Source: Bog-756 sp963734435
Lineage (GTDB): Bacteria > Actinomycetota > Acidimicrobiia > Acidimicrobiales > RAAP-2
Reading direction: 5' to 3'
Assembly: GCA_963734435.1 (NCBI GenBank)
Contig: CAVTHA010000010.1
Location: forward strand, 248,001 to 312,000
DNA length: 64,000 bases
The notes beneath the pieces were generated by a model that was not told where the DNA came from, searched no databases, and saw only the letters and a program-made list of their open reading frames with translations. The position numbers and the translations under genes are program-made. Positions 1 to 7,585 of the stretch are shown piece by piece. The stretch's first letter is position 1. Every line of letters starts with the position of its first letter.

Positions 1-1
1 G

Positions 2-853
2 GCCATCAGCGACTACACCAGCAGCGGGACCACCAACCAGGTGACCCAGATGTTCTCGTCGAGCCCGAACACCTCGGACATACGCTCCGAATACTCCGAC
101 ATCGCCACCGGCGACGTGACCACCACGGTCGACAACCTGCATACCGCGGAGAGCCAGTTGCAGACGGCACAGGCCGCGCTCCAGCAGCAACAGAGCCAAG
201 CGACGGCCACCCGGAACAACCTGCAGGCATCGGAGAGCCAGGCCTCGGCGTTGGCCGGTCAGGACCAGGCCACGCTCAACAACGTCAACGCCAACATCCA
301 GAACCTGGTGGCCCAGCAACAGGCGCAGGCGGCGGCCGCGGCCAAGGCCGCCGCCACCGCTTCGTTCAACGCCAAGCTGGCCGCCTCCCAGCGGGCCCAG
401 TCCGCGGCGGCGACCACCACCCACTCGGGTGGCATCAGCTCGGGCGGTCCGGCCAGCGCCGACCCGGCCGCCCCGGCCGGACCACCCCCGCCCCTGGCCG
501 GCGGCGCCGCGGGTGCCGTGCAGGCGGCGGAGAGCCAGGTCGGGGTCCCCTATGTGTGGGGGGGCGACACCCCGGCCGGGTTCGACTGCTCCGGTCTGGT
601 CATGTGGGCCTACGCCCAGGTCGGCATCGGCCTGCCCCGCACCTCGGGGGCCCAGTACGGCGCCACCACCCACATCCCGTTGGCCGACATCCAACCTGGT
701 GACCTGTTGTTCTACGGCCCCGGGGGCTCCGAGCACGTGGCCATGTACGTGGGCGGGGGCTCGATGGTCGAGGCGCCCTACACCGGGGCATCGGTGTGGA
801 TCACCGGCGTGCGCACCGACGGCGGCTTCGTCGGTGTCGGCCGGGTGGGCTGA
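2..853 (+). CDS. NlpC/P60 family cell-wall peptidase, 5' end outside window
   Basis: The frame is open back to the window edge, so the N-terminus is missing; the first internal ATG is at 41 but nothing marks it as the true start. The visible part has a Gln/Ala-rich coiled-coil-like stretch (about residues 1-125), a Pro/Ala/Gly linker, then a C-terminal NlpC/P60 domain with the catalytic cysteine in DCSGLV and the catalytic histidine in EHVAMYVGGG. Members of this family (RipA-like in actinobacteria) are secreted endopeptidases cutting gamma-D-Glu-diaminopimelate bonds of peptidoglycan, and the coiled coil often tethers or autoinhibits the enzyme. Function is by family; substrate is inferred. 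Confidence 0.9.
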   Translation, partial: AISDYTSSGTTNQVTQMFSSSPNTSDIRSEYSDIATGDVTTTVDNLHTAESQLQTAQAALQQQQSQATATRNNLQASESQASALAGQDQATLNNVNANIQNLVAQQQAQAAAAAKAAATASFNAKLAASQRAQSAAATTTHSGGISSGGPASADPAAPAGPPPPLAGGAAGAVQAAESQVGVPYVWGGDTPAGFDCSGLVMWAYAQVGIGLPRTSGAQYGATTHIPLADIQPGDLLFYGPGGSEHVAMYVGGGSMVEAPYTGASVWITGVRTDGGFVGVGRVG

Positions 854-1059
854 CCGCGCCGACCCCGTCGCGCCCCGGCTGCTCGGCCTGCTCCGCGGCT
901 CCGATCGGTAGGCGGCCCCGGGCCCCGACCCTGATCCCCGGGAACCCGTCCCGCGGTCACCGCCTCGGGGGCCTGGTGCATACTGGACGTGCGCCGATCG
1001 CGTCTCCGATCAGGCGCCTGCCCAGCAGCCGAGCCCCGACCAAGAGGACCGGATCCCTG

Positions 1060-2037
1060 ATGAGACCCATCCCCGTCGCGTTCCACGTCTGGTTCGTCGA
1101 AGTGCACACCTACGGGGTCGGGTTGGCCCTCACCTTCTGGTTCGGCCTCCGCTACGCCGAGCGGAGGCTGCGGCGGGCGCAGTACCCGTGGCAGTGGGTG
1201 ACCGGCATGTTCGTGTGGGTCATCGTGGCGGCCATCGTCGGAGCCCGGGCCCTCCACGTCCTCTCCAACCTCTCCTTCTACCGGGACCACCCGGGGCAGG
1301 TCATCGCCATCTGGCAGGGAGGGCTCTCCTCGTTCGGGGGCCTCCTCTTCGCCGTCCCGGTGGCCATCGTGAGCTCGCGCCGGCGCTGCCCCCAGCTGCC
1401 CACCCTGCGTTTCGCCGACCTGATGGCGCCGGTGCTCATGGCGTGCTGGGGCATCGGACGATTGCTTGGGCCCCAGCTGATGGTGGCGGGAGGCGGACAT
1501 CCGACCCATCAGTGGTTCGGCATGTACTACGCCGGCCAGGTGGGCAAGCGCCTCCCCGTCCCCATCTTCCAATCGATCGAGGACTTCACCATCTTCGGCA
1601 TCCTGTTGCTGGTGGAGCGCTGGCTCCGCTCGGTGGCTCCGGCCCCGGTACCGGTGGGGCCCGACGGTGGCGAACCGCAAGCCCGGTCCCTACCGCCCGC
1701 CGGCATCGTCCTCGGCGTCGGCATGGTGCTCTGGGGGATCGAGCGCTTCCTCGACGAGCACCTATGGCTGGGCGAGGACGGGCACCTCGGTTCGTTGCTC
1801 GTCCAGGGGGCGGGCATCGCCCTGGCGGCTGCGGGCATCATCTTGTTGATCAGCCGACTCGGCCCCCTGCAGCGGTGGAGACGGGGTGAGGGCGGCGGCG
1901 TCGGGCCTGAGCCCGGCCCCGGTCTGGACGCCGAGCCCGCCCCGGTGCCCTCCCTGCTCCCCGACGTCCCGGCCCCGGTCGTCTCCACCCCGGTCCGTTC
2001 GTCGCGCCGTGGACCGGCCCTCGCCGAACCCGACTGA
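1060..2037 (+). CDS. Lgt-like prolipoprotein diacylglyceryl transferase family membrane protein
   Basis: Predicted 325-residue multi-pass membrane protein starting at ATG 1060 (MRPIPVAFHVWFV). It follows the Lgt layout: an early HVW segment, YGVGLAL helix, GGLSSFGGLLF resembling the Lgt GGMSFHGG region, and GIGRLLGPQLMVAGGG in the place of the Lgt signature GRxGNFxNGE. The conserved Asn residues of that signature are replaced, so it may be a divergent paralogue rather than the housekeeping enzyme that puts diacylglycerol on lipobox cysteines. The Pro-rich C-terminal tail is unusual. It is convergent with the membrane gene on the other strand and the two frames overlap by about 275 bases, so one of the tails is probably wrong. 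Confidence 0.7.
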   Translation: MRPIPVAFHVWFVEVHTYGVGLALTFWFGLRYAERRLRRAQYPWQWVTGMFVWVIVAAIVGARALHVLSNLSFYRDHPGQVIAIWQGGLSSFGGLLFAVPVAIVSSRRRCPQLPTLRFADLMAPVLMACWGIGRLLGPQLMVAGGGHPTHQWFGMYYAGQVGKRLPVPIFQSIEDFTIFGILLLVERWLRSVAPAPVPVGPDGGEPQARSLPPAGIVLGVGMVLWGIERFLDEHLWLGEDGHLGSLLVQGAGIALAAAGIILLISRLGPLQRWRRGEGGGVGPEPGPGLDAEPAPVPSLLPDVPAPVVSTPVRSSRRGPALAEPD

Positions 2038-2808
2038 CGCCCGCCCCGGGCCGGGCCGGCCGGGCATCCCGGCCACCCGGAGGAGGGCCACGGCGGCACC
2101 GGCGCCGAAGGCCAGCACCACGCCGGCCAGGCTGTGCAAGGAGCCGAGCAGCACGACGGCGCCGGTCGCCTCGAACGCGATCACCAGCCGGCCCAGCGCC
2201 GGCCCCCGATCGGTGAACCGCCGGTGGAAGGCACGCAGCGCCGAGGGCGTGGTGAGATGCCGGGTGAGCAGCACGGCCAACCCGCGCAGGAGGCCGAACC
2301 CGGCGCCCAGCGCCACGGCCACCACGGGCCGGCCGGTCAGGGCGGCCAGGACCACCATCAGGTAGACGGCGGCGGTGGTGATGTAGGTGGCGACACCCAC
2401 CCCGATCTGCCAGCCGAACCCGGCGCCGTACACCCAGGGACGGTAACGGTCGAGCCACCGCTCGTTGACCTGGCGACGGTGGACGGGGACCCTCACTCCG
2501 GCGATGCCCGCGTCCGACGCCACCGCCACCAGCGCGGCAGCGAGCGCCACCAGCCCGAGGGTGGTGGGCGGGATCGACCCGGATTGCACCGCCGCGGCCA
2601 GCAAGGCCATCACGGCGCCGAGGGTGACACCGCCGGCCACGGCGCCGAGAACGAACCAGGAGGCGGTGGCGCCGTACCGGTGGCCCTTGCCCCGCTCGGC
2701 CACCGGCGTGATGGTGGAGAGCATCGACAGGCCACACGGGGACCAGGTGGAGCGGGCGGCGGCGCCCACCGCCACCAACCCGGCTGCGACTGCGATCCAG
2801 AATGTCAT
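1762..2808 (-). CDS. CcdA-like multi-pass membrane protein, last gene of Mau-like operon
   Basis: Starts at ATG 2808 (MTFWIAVAAGLVAV), 14 bases after the upstream gene stops. About seven or eight hydrophobic segments are visible up to roughly residue 245. Near the N-terminus is SPCGLSMLS, reminiscent of the PC motif in CcdA/DsbD electron-transfer membrane proteins; that comparison is mine and weak. The tail after about residue 255 is Arg/Gly/Asp-rich, reads antisense into the Lgt-like gene and is probably a frameshift artefact, so the true stop likely lies near 2030-2060. Context with MauD- and MauE-like genes suggests a role in moving reducing or oxidising equivalents across the membrane for the cysteine-rich exported protein. 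Confidence 0.6.
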   Translation of the reverse strand: MTFWIAVAAGLVAVGAAARSTWSPCGLSMLSTITPVAERGKGHRYGATASWFVLGAVAGGVTLGAVMALLAAAVQSGSIPPTTLGLVALAAALVAVASDAGIAGVRVPVHRRQVNERWLDRYRPWVYGAGFGWQIGVGVATYITTAAVYLMVVLAALTGRPVVAVALGAGFGLLRGLAVLLTRHLTTPSALRAFHRRFTDRGPALGRLVIAFEATGAVVLLGSLHSLAGVVLAFGAGAAVALLRVAGMPGRPGPGRASVGFGEGRSTARRTDRGGDDRGRDVGEQGGHRGGLGVQTGAGLRPDAAALTPSPPLQGAESADQQDDARSRQGDARPLDEQRTEVPVLAQP

Positions 2809-2821
2809 GGGACTCCCATCG

Positions 2822-4219
2822 CTAGGCGGGTGAACCGAAGAACCCGGTGTCGAAGGTGAAGATGCCGCCGTCCGCCGCCACCAACCAGTAGCCGGGGGTG
2901 GAGGGCAGGGCGGCCGTCCCGACCACCGGCTGGTTGAGGACGAGATCGCCGGTGGACCCGAGGAACGGGGCGTCACCGAAGCAGAAGATGCCGCCGTCCG
3001 CCGCCACCAGCCAGTAGCCAAGCCCGGTGGGGGTGGCGGCCATCCCGACCACCGGCCGGTTGAGGACGAGATCGCCGGTGGACCCGAGGAACGGGGCGTC
3101 ACCGAAGCAGAAGATGCCGCCGTCCGCCGCCACCAGCCAGTAGCCAAGCCCGGTGGGGGTGGCGGCCATCCCGACCACCGGCCGGTTGAGGACGAGATCG
3201 CCGGTGGACCCGAGGAACGGGGCGTCACCGAAGCAGAAGACGCCGCCGTCCGCCGCCACCAGCCAGTAGCCAAGCCCGGTGGGGGTGGTGGCCATCCCGA
3301 CCACCGGCCGGTTGAGCCGGAGGCCGCCCGTCGAGCCGAAGTAGGGGGCGCCGCCGAAGCAGAAGACACCGCCGTCGGAGGCCCCGAAGTAGTAGCCGCC
3401 CTGCCGGCGGGCGGCCATACCGACGATCGGCCTGTTCAAGACGAGGGACGACACGTCCCCGAGGCCGGTGAAGTCCCCGAAGGAGAGCAGCCGGCCGAAC
3501 GAGGTCACGACCCCGTATCCCTTTCCGTCGCCACTGGCGGCCATGCCGACCACCTGGCAATTGGTCAATGGCGAGCTGCAGGGGGGTGGAGGTGGCGAGG
3601 GAGGGGCCGGTGTCCAGCACGGCTCGTTCTGCTCGGCGGTGCTGTCGTCCTGAGCGTTGGCGGTGGTGCAGGACGGATCGATTTCCCATGGAGGGATGCA
3701 CGCCACCACCCGGCAGACGATGCGCCCGATACAGTCCACGTCTTGATTGCATTGGCCGTACCGGAATTGCAGGCATCCGGTGAGGTACGAATTGCACCCG
3801 CTCGGACCGCAGCCGCAATTGGTCCCGTCACAGCCCGGCTCGCAGAAGCCGAACCCGTTGCCACAGCCGGTCTCGCACTGGCAGGTCGCGTTGCAGTCCA
3901 TGTAGTACCGGGGACCGCCGCAGAAGGAAGAATTGTCCGCCTTCCACCAGCCGCCCATCACCGTGCCGGCCGGGCAGTAGTTGTACCCGCCGTTCACCGA
4001 GCAGCAGAACTCCGAGAACCCCGAGCAGCAGGTCGAGCCGCAACCGCAGGTGCCGTTACCGCAGCTGCAGACCAACCCGTAGGCCGTTCCCGGCTTGAGG
4101 ACGAGGTCGAGCCCGGCTCCGATGGCTACCGCGCTGCCGGCGTAGGCGGAGCGGTTGATGAAGCTGCGTCGTGACAGCCGGGACTCGAGAAACCCCGACG
4201 CCCGCTCGACCAGCGTCAT
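2822..4219 (-). CDS. Tat-exported methylamine-dehydrogenase light-chain-like domain fused to propeller-like repeats
   Basis: 465 residues, start ATG 4219. Residues 15-20 (LSRRSF) followed by a hydrophobic stretch form a twin-arginine signal. Residues 50-202 hold about 26 cysteines, including FCCSVNGGYNYCPAGT, GGWWKAD and YYMDCNATCQC, which line up by eye with the light chain of methylamine dehydrogenase (MauA), whose two tryptophans are crosslinked into the TTQ cofactor; W91/W92 and W178 are the candidate pair here. After a Pro-rich linker come six copies of a 42-residue repeat (VVGMAATPTGLGYWLVAADG...). Family resemblance is my own reading. Whether it makes a quinone cofactor is unproven. 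It lies between MauE-like and CcdA-like genes. Confidence 0.7.
   Translation of the reverse strand: MTLVERASGFLESRLSRRSFINRSAYAGSAVAIGAGLDLVLKPGTAYGLVCSCGNGTCGCGSTCCSGFSEFCCSVNGGYNYCPAGTVMGGWWKADNSSFCGGPRYYMDCNATCQCETGCGNGFGFCEPGCDGTNCGCGPSGCNSYLTGCLQFRYGQCNQDVDCIGRIVCRVVACIPPWEIDPSCTTANAQDDSTAEQNEPCWTPAPPSPPPPPCSSPLTNCQVVGMAASGDGKGYGVVTSFGRLLSFGDFTGLGDVSSLVLNRPIVGMAARRQGGYYFGASDGGVFCFGGAPYFGSTGGLRLNRPVVGMATTPTGLGYWLVAADGGVFCFGDAPFLGSTGDLVLNRPVVGMAATPTGLGYWLVAADGGIFCFGDAPFLGSTGDLVLNRPVVGMAATPTGLGYWLVAADGGIFCFGDAPFLGSTGDLVLNQPVVGTAALPSTPGYWLVAADGGIFTFDTGFFGSPA
2941..3322 (-). repeat. 126-bp near-identical coding tandem repeats
   Basis: Three consecutive 126-base units inside the light-chain-like gene are almost identical at DNA level (the same CCGACCACCGG junction recurs 126 bases apart at 3045 and 3171). 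They encode the 42-residue propeller-like repeat. More diverged units flank them on both sides. Such identity suggests recent unequal exchange, and copy number could be misassembled. Confidence 0.85.
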
Positions 4220-4244
4220 CGGTCCGGACGTCCGGCCGCCATCG

Positions 4245-4805
4245 TCATGGGCGCCGTCCGAGCGTGATCGAGGTGAGGTCGCGCGCCGCCTGCAGGTCGG
4301 CCAGGACGGAGACGACCAGGTAGGCCAACCAGGCGGCGAGAGCGGACACGGTGACGAGGGGGACCCCGTCCGCCGGCTGGTGGGCCAGGACCTGGAGCAT
4401 CGAGCCGGCCGGATGGGCCACGGCGAAGCCGACCGCCGCGGCGCAGAGAGCGACGTCGACGGCGACGTGGAGCAGGGTCGCCGGGGTGTCCGGGGTGCCG
4501 AAACAGCCGCAACTGGCCAGCGACCCGCCGCTCGAGCGGGCGTACGCCACCACCACGGCGAAGCCGGCGTAGGACGCCGCCGCCAGCCAGGGCGCCGGGG
4601 AGCCGGGGATGGCCAGCGCCACCAGCCCGAGCGCCAGCTCGGCCAGGGACCCGGCCCGGACCAACCTCCGTACCCACTTCACCGGCCACCGGTTGACCGG
4701 CAGGGCGGCGAGGGCGCGTGCCGCGGCATCGGGGCGGACGGCCTTGCCCAGACCGGCCACTACCAGCAGGTAGCAAGCCGCCAGGTACAGGCCGATCAGT
4801 TCCAC
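4245..4805 (-). CDS. MauE/DoxX-like redox-associated membrane protein
   Basis: 186 residues starting at GTG 4805, overlapping the end of the upstream gene by 10 bases. Four to five hydrophobic segments (LIGLYLAACYLLVVAGL near the start; WLAAASYAGFAVVVAYA; VDVALCAAAVGFAVA; VTVSALAAWLAYLVVSVLA). The loop SLASCGCFGTPD carries the SCGCFG cysteine motif typical of MauE, the membrane protein needed for methylamine dehydrogenase light-chain maturation. MauE is thought to help disulfide formation or transport in the periplasm. Its position next to a cysteine-rich exported protein and a redoxin supports that role here; the substrate assignment is inference. Confidence 0.75.
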   Translation of the reverse strand: MELIGLYLAACYLLVVAGLGKAVRPDAAARALAALPVNRWPVKWVRRLVRAGSLAELALGLVALAIPGSPAPWLAAASYAGFAVVVAYARSSGGSLASCGCFGTPDTPATLLHVAVDVALCAAAVGFAVAHPAGSMLQVLAHQPADGVPLVTVSALAAWLAYLVVSVLADLQAARDLTSITLGRRP

Positions 4806-5311
4806 GGCAGGCCGCCGCTGGTCGCCAGGGGGAGGCCGGGCGGCTCTGGTAGTTGGCCGGCGGGAGCCACGGCCACCCGGGTGAGCAGCTGGTTCACCTT
4901 CGGGACGAGCGTGTCACGCTGGAGGTGGCTGCCGAGCACCACGTACAGCGTGAACGGCCGGCCGGCCTCGGTGAAGAACCATTGGGTCCCGGACTGTCCG
5001 GGAAGCCCGCGCCGCAGGGCATAGGGACGGAAGTCGGAGGGAGCGAGTGTGCGGGGCATCCCCTGCCGGGCGAACAGGCGCCGGCCCACGCTCTCGGGCC
5101 CGTACTCGAACAGCACGGTGAAGATGTCCGAGGCCCCGAGCAAGTTGACCGCGCCGCCGCCGAAGTCGCCCACCTGCTGCGGCAGGGGAATGGAGGCGAA
5201 CTGGGCCACCGGATAGGGAGCGGCGCCGTCGCTCGAAGCTCGGGTGAAGATGCGTCCGTCGAACCCCGGCGGCAACTGTGCCTCGATCCCGTGCGCCCGT
5301 AGCGTCGCCAC
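4796..5311 (-). CDS. conserved hypothetical protein of the Mau-like operon
   Basis: 171 residues from GTG 5311, three bases after the upstream stop. No signal peptide or membrane segment is evident. Recognisable blocks are LPPGFDGRIFTR, VGDFGGGAVNLLG, DIFTVLFEYGPES and GLPGQSGTQWFFTEAGRPF, which look like a compact folded domain rather than low-complexity sequence. I do not recognise the family. Placement between the redoxin and the MauE-like protein with almost no spacing makes co-translation likely, so it probably serves the same exported protein as a chaperone, maturation or cytoplasmic partner; that is inference. Confidence 0.7.
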   Translation of the reverse strand: MATLRAHGIEAQLPPGFDGRIFTRASSDGAAPYPVAQFASIPLPQQVGDFGGGAVNLLGASDIFTVLFEYGPESVGRRLFARQGMPRTLAPSDFRPYALRRGLPGQSGTQWFFTEAGRPFTLYVVLGSHLQRDTLVPKVNQLLTRVAVAPAGQLPEPPGLPLATSGGLPWN

Positions 5312-5314
5312 CGG

Positions 5315-6151
5315 TCAGCCGGCTCGACCGGCCGCGGCGCCCGCATCCGACTGGCTAGCGGATCGATCGCCGGCCATCGCTCCGTGGAGATCCTCGAGGG
5401 AGCGCGGGTACAGGCTCGGGTCGCCGGGATGGATGCCGGCCGCCAGCAGCTCGCCGTCGTTGGCCAATTCGCGTTCCGGGCCGTCGAGACCACGCACATC
5501 GGGTCCGCCGGACGTGGTGACGGTGAATCCGCCGGCGTCGGCCGCGGCGCGGCGGACCATCTCGACCACCTGGCGGACGTGGTTGGCCACCCCTTCCCCG
5601 ATCCGCCGGCCCGAGCGGCCGTCGACGAGCACGAAGAACGGGGAGCCGGGCACCTCGTAATCGACCCAGGCGTCGGTGGACATGATGACCGTGAGGTCCC
5701 GATGGGCGTTCCCCGCCACGTCGGCCGGCACCTCGAGCTCGGGGCCCTTGGTGACCACGATCAACCGGGTGCGGGCCGGCAGGCCGAGTCGGTCGGGGTG
5801 CTCGAACGACCTCCAGAACCCGGCGCAGGTGGCACAGCCCGACGAGAGGAAGGCCAGCAAGGTGGCGTGGCCGGCGCGCCCCACCGACACCGCCAGCGCG
5901 TCACCGCCGGGGGTGACCCCGGCGACGGACGGCGCCGATGTCGAGCTCCGCTCACCGGGCAGGGGAGGGCCCATGGTGACCGGGACCCGGACCGCGCCTT
6001 CGTCCCCCGGCCCGTCCGTCCCCGGCTCGCCCACCCCCACCCCGAGGTCGTGCAACGCCCTCAGGATGTCGGCGTGGCTCCGTAGGAGCCCGGCCACGAG
6101 CACCGCCATGAGCAGGACGACGAGGCTGAGTACCACTGCCAATGCGACCAT
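5315..6151 (-). CDS. membrane-anchored MauD/TlpA-like thioredoxin-fold protein
   Basis: 278 residues. ATG 6151 is chosen because it has a strong upstream GGAGG-type site and opens directly with one membrane helix (MVALAVVLSLVVLLMAVLV). A linker leads to a thioredoxin-like fold with FLSSGCATCAGFW, holding the CxxC redox pair, and the cis-proline loop VPGSPFFVLVDG. MauD has the same design: N-terminal anchor and extracytoplasmic thioredoxin domain. It is the first gene of the five-gene minus-strand operon, so it probably forms or isomerises disulfides in the cysteine-rich light-chain-like protein. The C-terminal 50 residues are acidic and uncharacterised. Confidence 0.75.
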   Translation of the reverse strand: MVALAVVLSLVVLLMAVLVAGLLRSHADILRALHDLGVGVGEPGTDGPGDEGAVRVPVTMGPPLPGERSSTSAPSVAGVTPGGDALAVSVGRAGHATLLAFLSSGCATCAGFWRSFEHPDRLGLPARTRLIVVTKGPELEVPADVAGNAHRDLTVIMSTDAWVDYEVPGSPFFVLVDGRSGRRIGEGVANHVRQVVEMVRRAAADAGGFTVTTSGGPDVRGLDGPERELANDGELLAAGIHPGDPSLYPRSLEDLHGAMAGDRSASQSDAGAAAGRAG

Positions 6152-6455
6152 CGTGACCTCCAGGTGATCGTCGGAGGTGGTGCCCCATGCCGACAGCCTC
6201 CACCCGCGCCTCATGGTACGGAGCGGCGCGCGGCCACCGGTGCATGGCCCATGACGTCGGGATACGCGGGCCACCACCGGTCATCACTTGCCCGTCGGCG
6301 GTGTGACCAGGGTGATTGGCCGGGTCAGCCGGCCGTCGGTACCATGCCCCGCCGGCGGGCCCGTCGAGCGGGGTTCCGCCACCTTTGCTCCGGGCCCGCC
6401 TCTTTCAACGCATTGCTTCGGGCTCGCCCGTTTCAGGTAGAGGTGGCCGGCGTCG
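6152..6455. other. intergenic region upstream of the Mau-like operon
   Basis: About 300 bases without a convincing gene. It must hold the promoter of the minus-strand redoxin operon, but I could not pick out a confident -35/-10 pair. It contains an imperfect 21-base direct repeat (6388-6408 and 6416-6436, CGGGCCCGCC versus CGGGCTCGCC cores) offset by 28 bases, and GGCCACCGGTG/GGGCCACCACCGGTC repeats near 6230-6280. Confidence 0.5.
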
Positions 6456-7373
6456 CTACGAGGTGCCTCCGGCTTCGGCCGCCTTGGCTTCGGCCGCCTT
6501 TCGGTACTCCTCGAGCTGGTCCAGGAGCGGCATCCGCTCCTGCCCGACGGTCGAGTCCAACCGGGCGGCGATCTCCTCGGGCGTCCATCTCCCGGATGCG
6601 TACATGGCGCGCACCTCGCGAGGCTGGTTCCACACCGCGATCTTCGGCCCGACCGACGTATAGACCTGACCGGTCACATGTTTGGCCCGGTCGGACAGCA
6701 GGTAGACGACCAGCGGCGCCACGTCCTCGGGGTCGCCCATCTCGGCCAGCTCCATCGGCACGTTGGCCGACATTCGGGTTCGGGCTACCGGGGCGATGGC
6801 GTTGGCGGTGATCCCGTAGCGCTGGAGCCCGGCGGCGGCGGAACGGACCAACGAGACGATGCCTCCCTTCGCCGCGGCGTAGTTGGCCTGGGCCACGCTG
6901 CCGGCGAAAGCTCCCGAGGTGAACGCCACCAGCGCGCCGCCACCGTCTTGCTTGCGCATCACGGCCGAAGCCGCCCGGAACACGGTGAAGTGCCCCTTGA
7001 GGTGGGTCTCGATGACGGCGTCCCACTCGTCCTCGGACATGTTGAAAAGCATCCGTTCGCGGAGGATGCCGGCCACCGCCACCACCCCGTCGATGCGGCC
7101 CCACCGCTCGACACCGGCACCGACGATCCTCTCGCCGCCGGCCATGGTGGTCACGCTCTCGGCCACCGCCACCGCCTGGCCGCCCGAGGCCACGATCTCG
7201 TCGGACAGCGCCTCGGCCACCTCGCTCTTCGGGTCCTCACCGGCCATCGACACCCCGATGTCGGCCACCACCACTCTGGCCCCCTCCGCCGACGCCGCCA
7301 GAGCCACCGACCGCCCGATCCCGCCCCCGGCCCCGGTGATCGCCACCACCTTCTCCCTCAGGAACTCGCTCAT
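6456..7373 (-). CDS. short-chain dehydrogenase/reductase (SDR), likely 3-hydroxyacyl or hydroxysteroid type
   Basis: 305 residues from ATG 7373. The Rossmann glycine motif TGAGGGIGRS is at residues 14-23, VAVAGI replaces the usual NNAG, and the catalytic pair is in ANYAAAKGG (Tyr-x3-Lys) preceded by the serine of FTSGAFAG. The C-terminal extension of about 60 residues beyond the SDR core is seen in 3-hydroxyacyl-CoA or 17-beta-hydroxysteroid type members. It is divergent from the acyl-CoA synthetase, and a KstR-like palindrome lies in the shared 212-base promoter region, tying it to steroid or fatty-acid beta-oxidation. Exact substrate is not determinable. Confidence 0.85.
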   Translation of the reverse strand: MSEFLREKVVAITGAGGGIGRSVALAASAEGARVVVADIGVSMAGEDPKSEVAEALSDEIVASGGQAVAVAESVTTMAGGERIVGAGVERWGRIDGVVAVAGILRERMLFNMSEDEWDAVIETHLKGHFTVFRAASAVMRKQDGGGALVAFTSGAFAGSVAQANYAAAKGGIVSLVRSAAAGLQRYGITANAIAPVARTRMSANVPMELAEMGDPEDVAPLVVYLLSDRAKHVTGQVYTSVGPKIAVWNQPREVRAMYASGRWTPEEIAARLDSTVGQERMPLLDQLEEYRKAAEAKAAEAGGTS

Positions 7374-7390
7374 GTGCTGGTCGCCTCTTC

Positions 7391-7435
7391 CTCGCCCGTG
7401 TGTCGCTCGCCCGTGTGTCGCTCGCCCGTCTGCGG
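7391..7435. repeat. three 15-bp tandem repeats upstream of SDR start
   Basis: CTCGCCCGTGTGTCG occurs at 7391-7405 and 7406-7420, with a diverged third copy at 7421-7435. It lies 18-62 bases upstream of the SDR start, inside the probable 5' leader. Confidence 0.85.
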
Positions 7436-7456
7436 CCGGCGGTGTTGACCGAATAC

Positions 7457-7470
7457 GAGAACCTGTTCTA
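7457..7470. promoter_or_regulatory. KstR-like operator (site 1) between SDR and acyl-CoA synthetase
   Basis: GAGAACCTGTTCTA matches the known KstR half-site pattern TnnAACnnGTTnnA at all specified positions except the first base. It lies in the divergent intergenic region and could repress both genes. Two related palindromes precede the hydratase and the thiolase. Confidence 0.65.
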
Positions 7471-7585
7471 GCGTCCTCTCCGGGCCATTGCCACCCCGGG
7501 TCTCGACGTCCCGGTTCCGGGCCCGTCCCCGGGGACGGGGAACCACGACGAGTGCCGCCGGCCGGCGCAGGGGGTCATCGCACAC

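Noticed and set aside
2941..3322. CRISPR-like regular repeats
   Set aside because: The repeats are contiguous 126-bp coding units in one frame without spacers and encode the GYWLVA motif; no cas genes are nearby.
6164..6811. Plus-strand frame opposite the Mau-like promoter region and SDR
   Set aside because: Arg/Pro-rich translation with no motif, overlapping the C-terminus of the SDR antisense.
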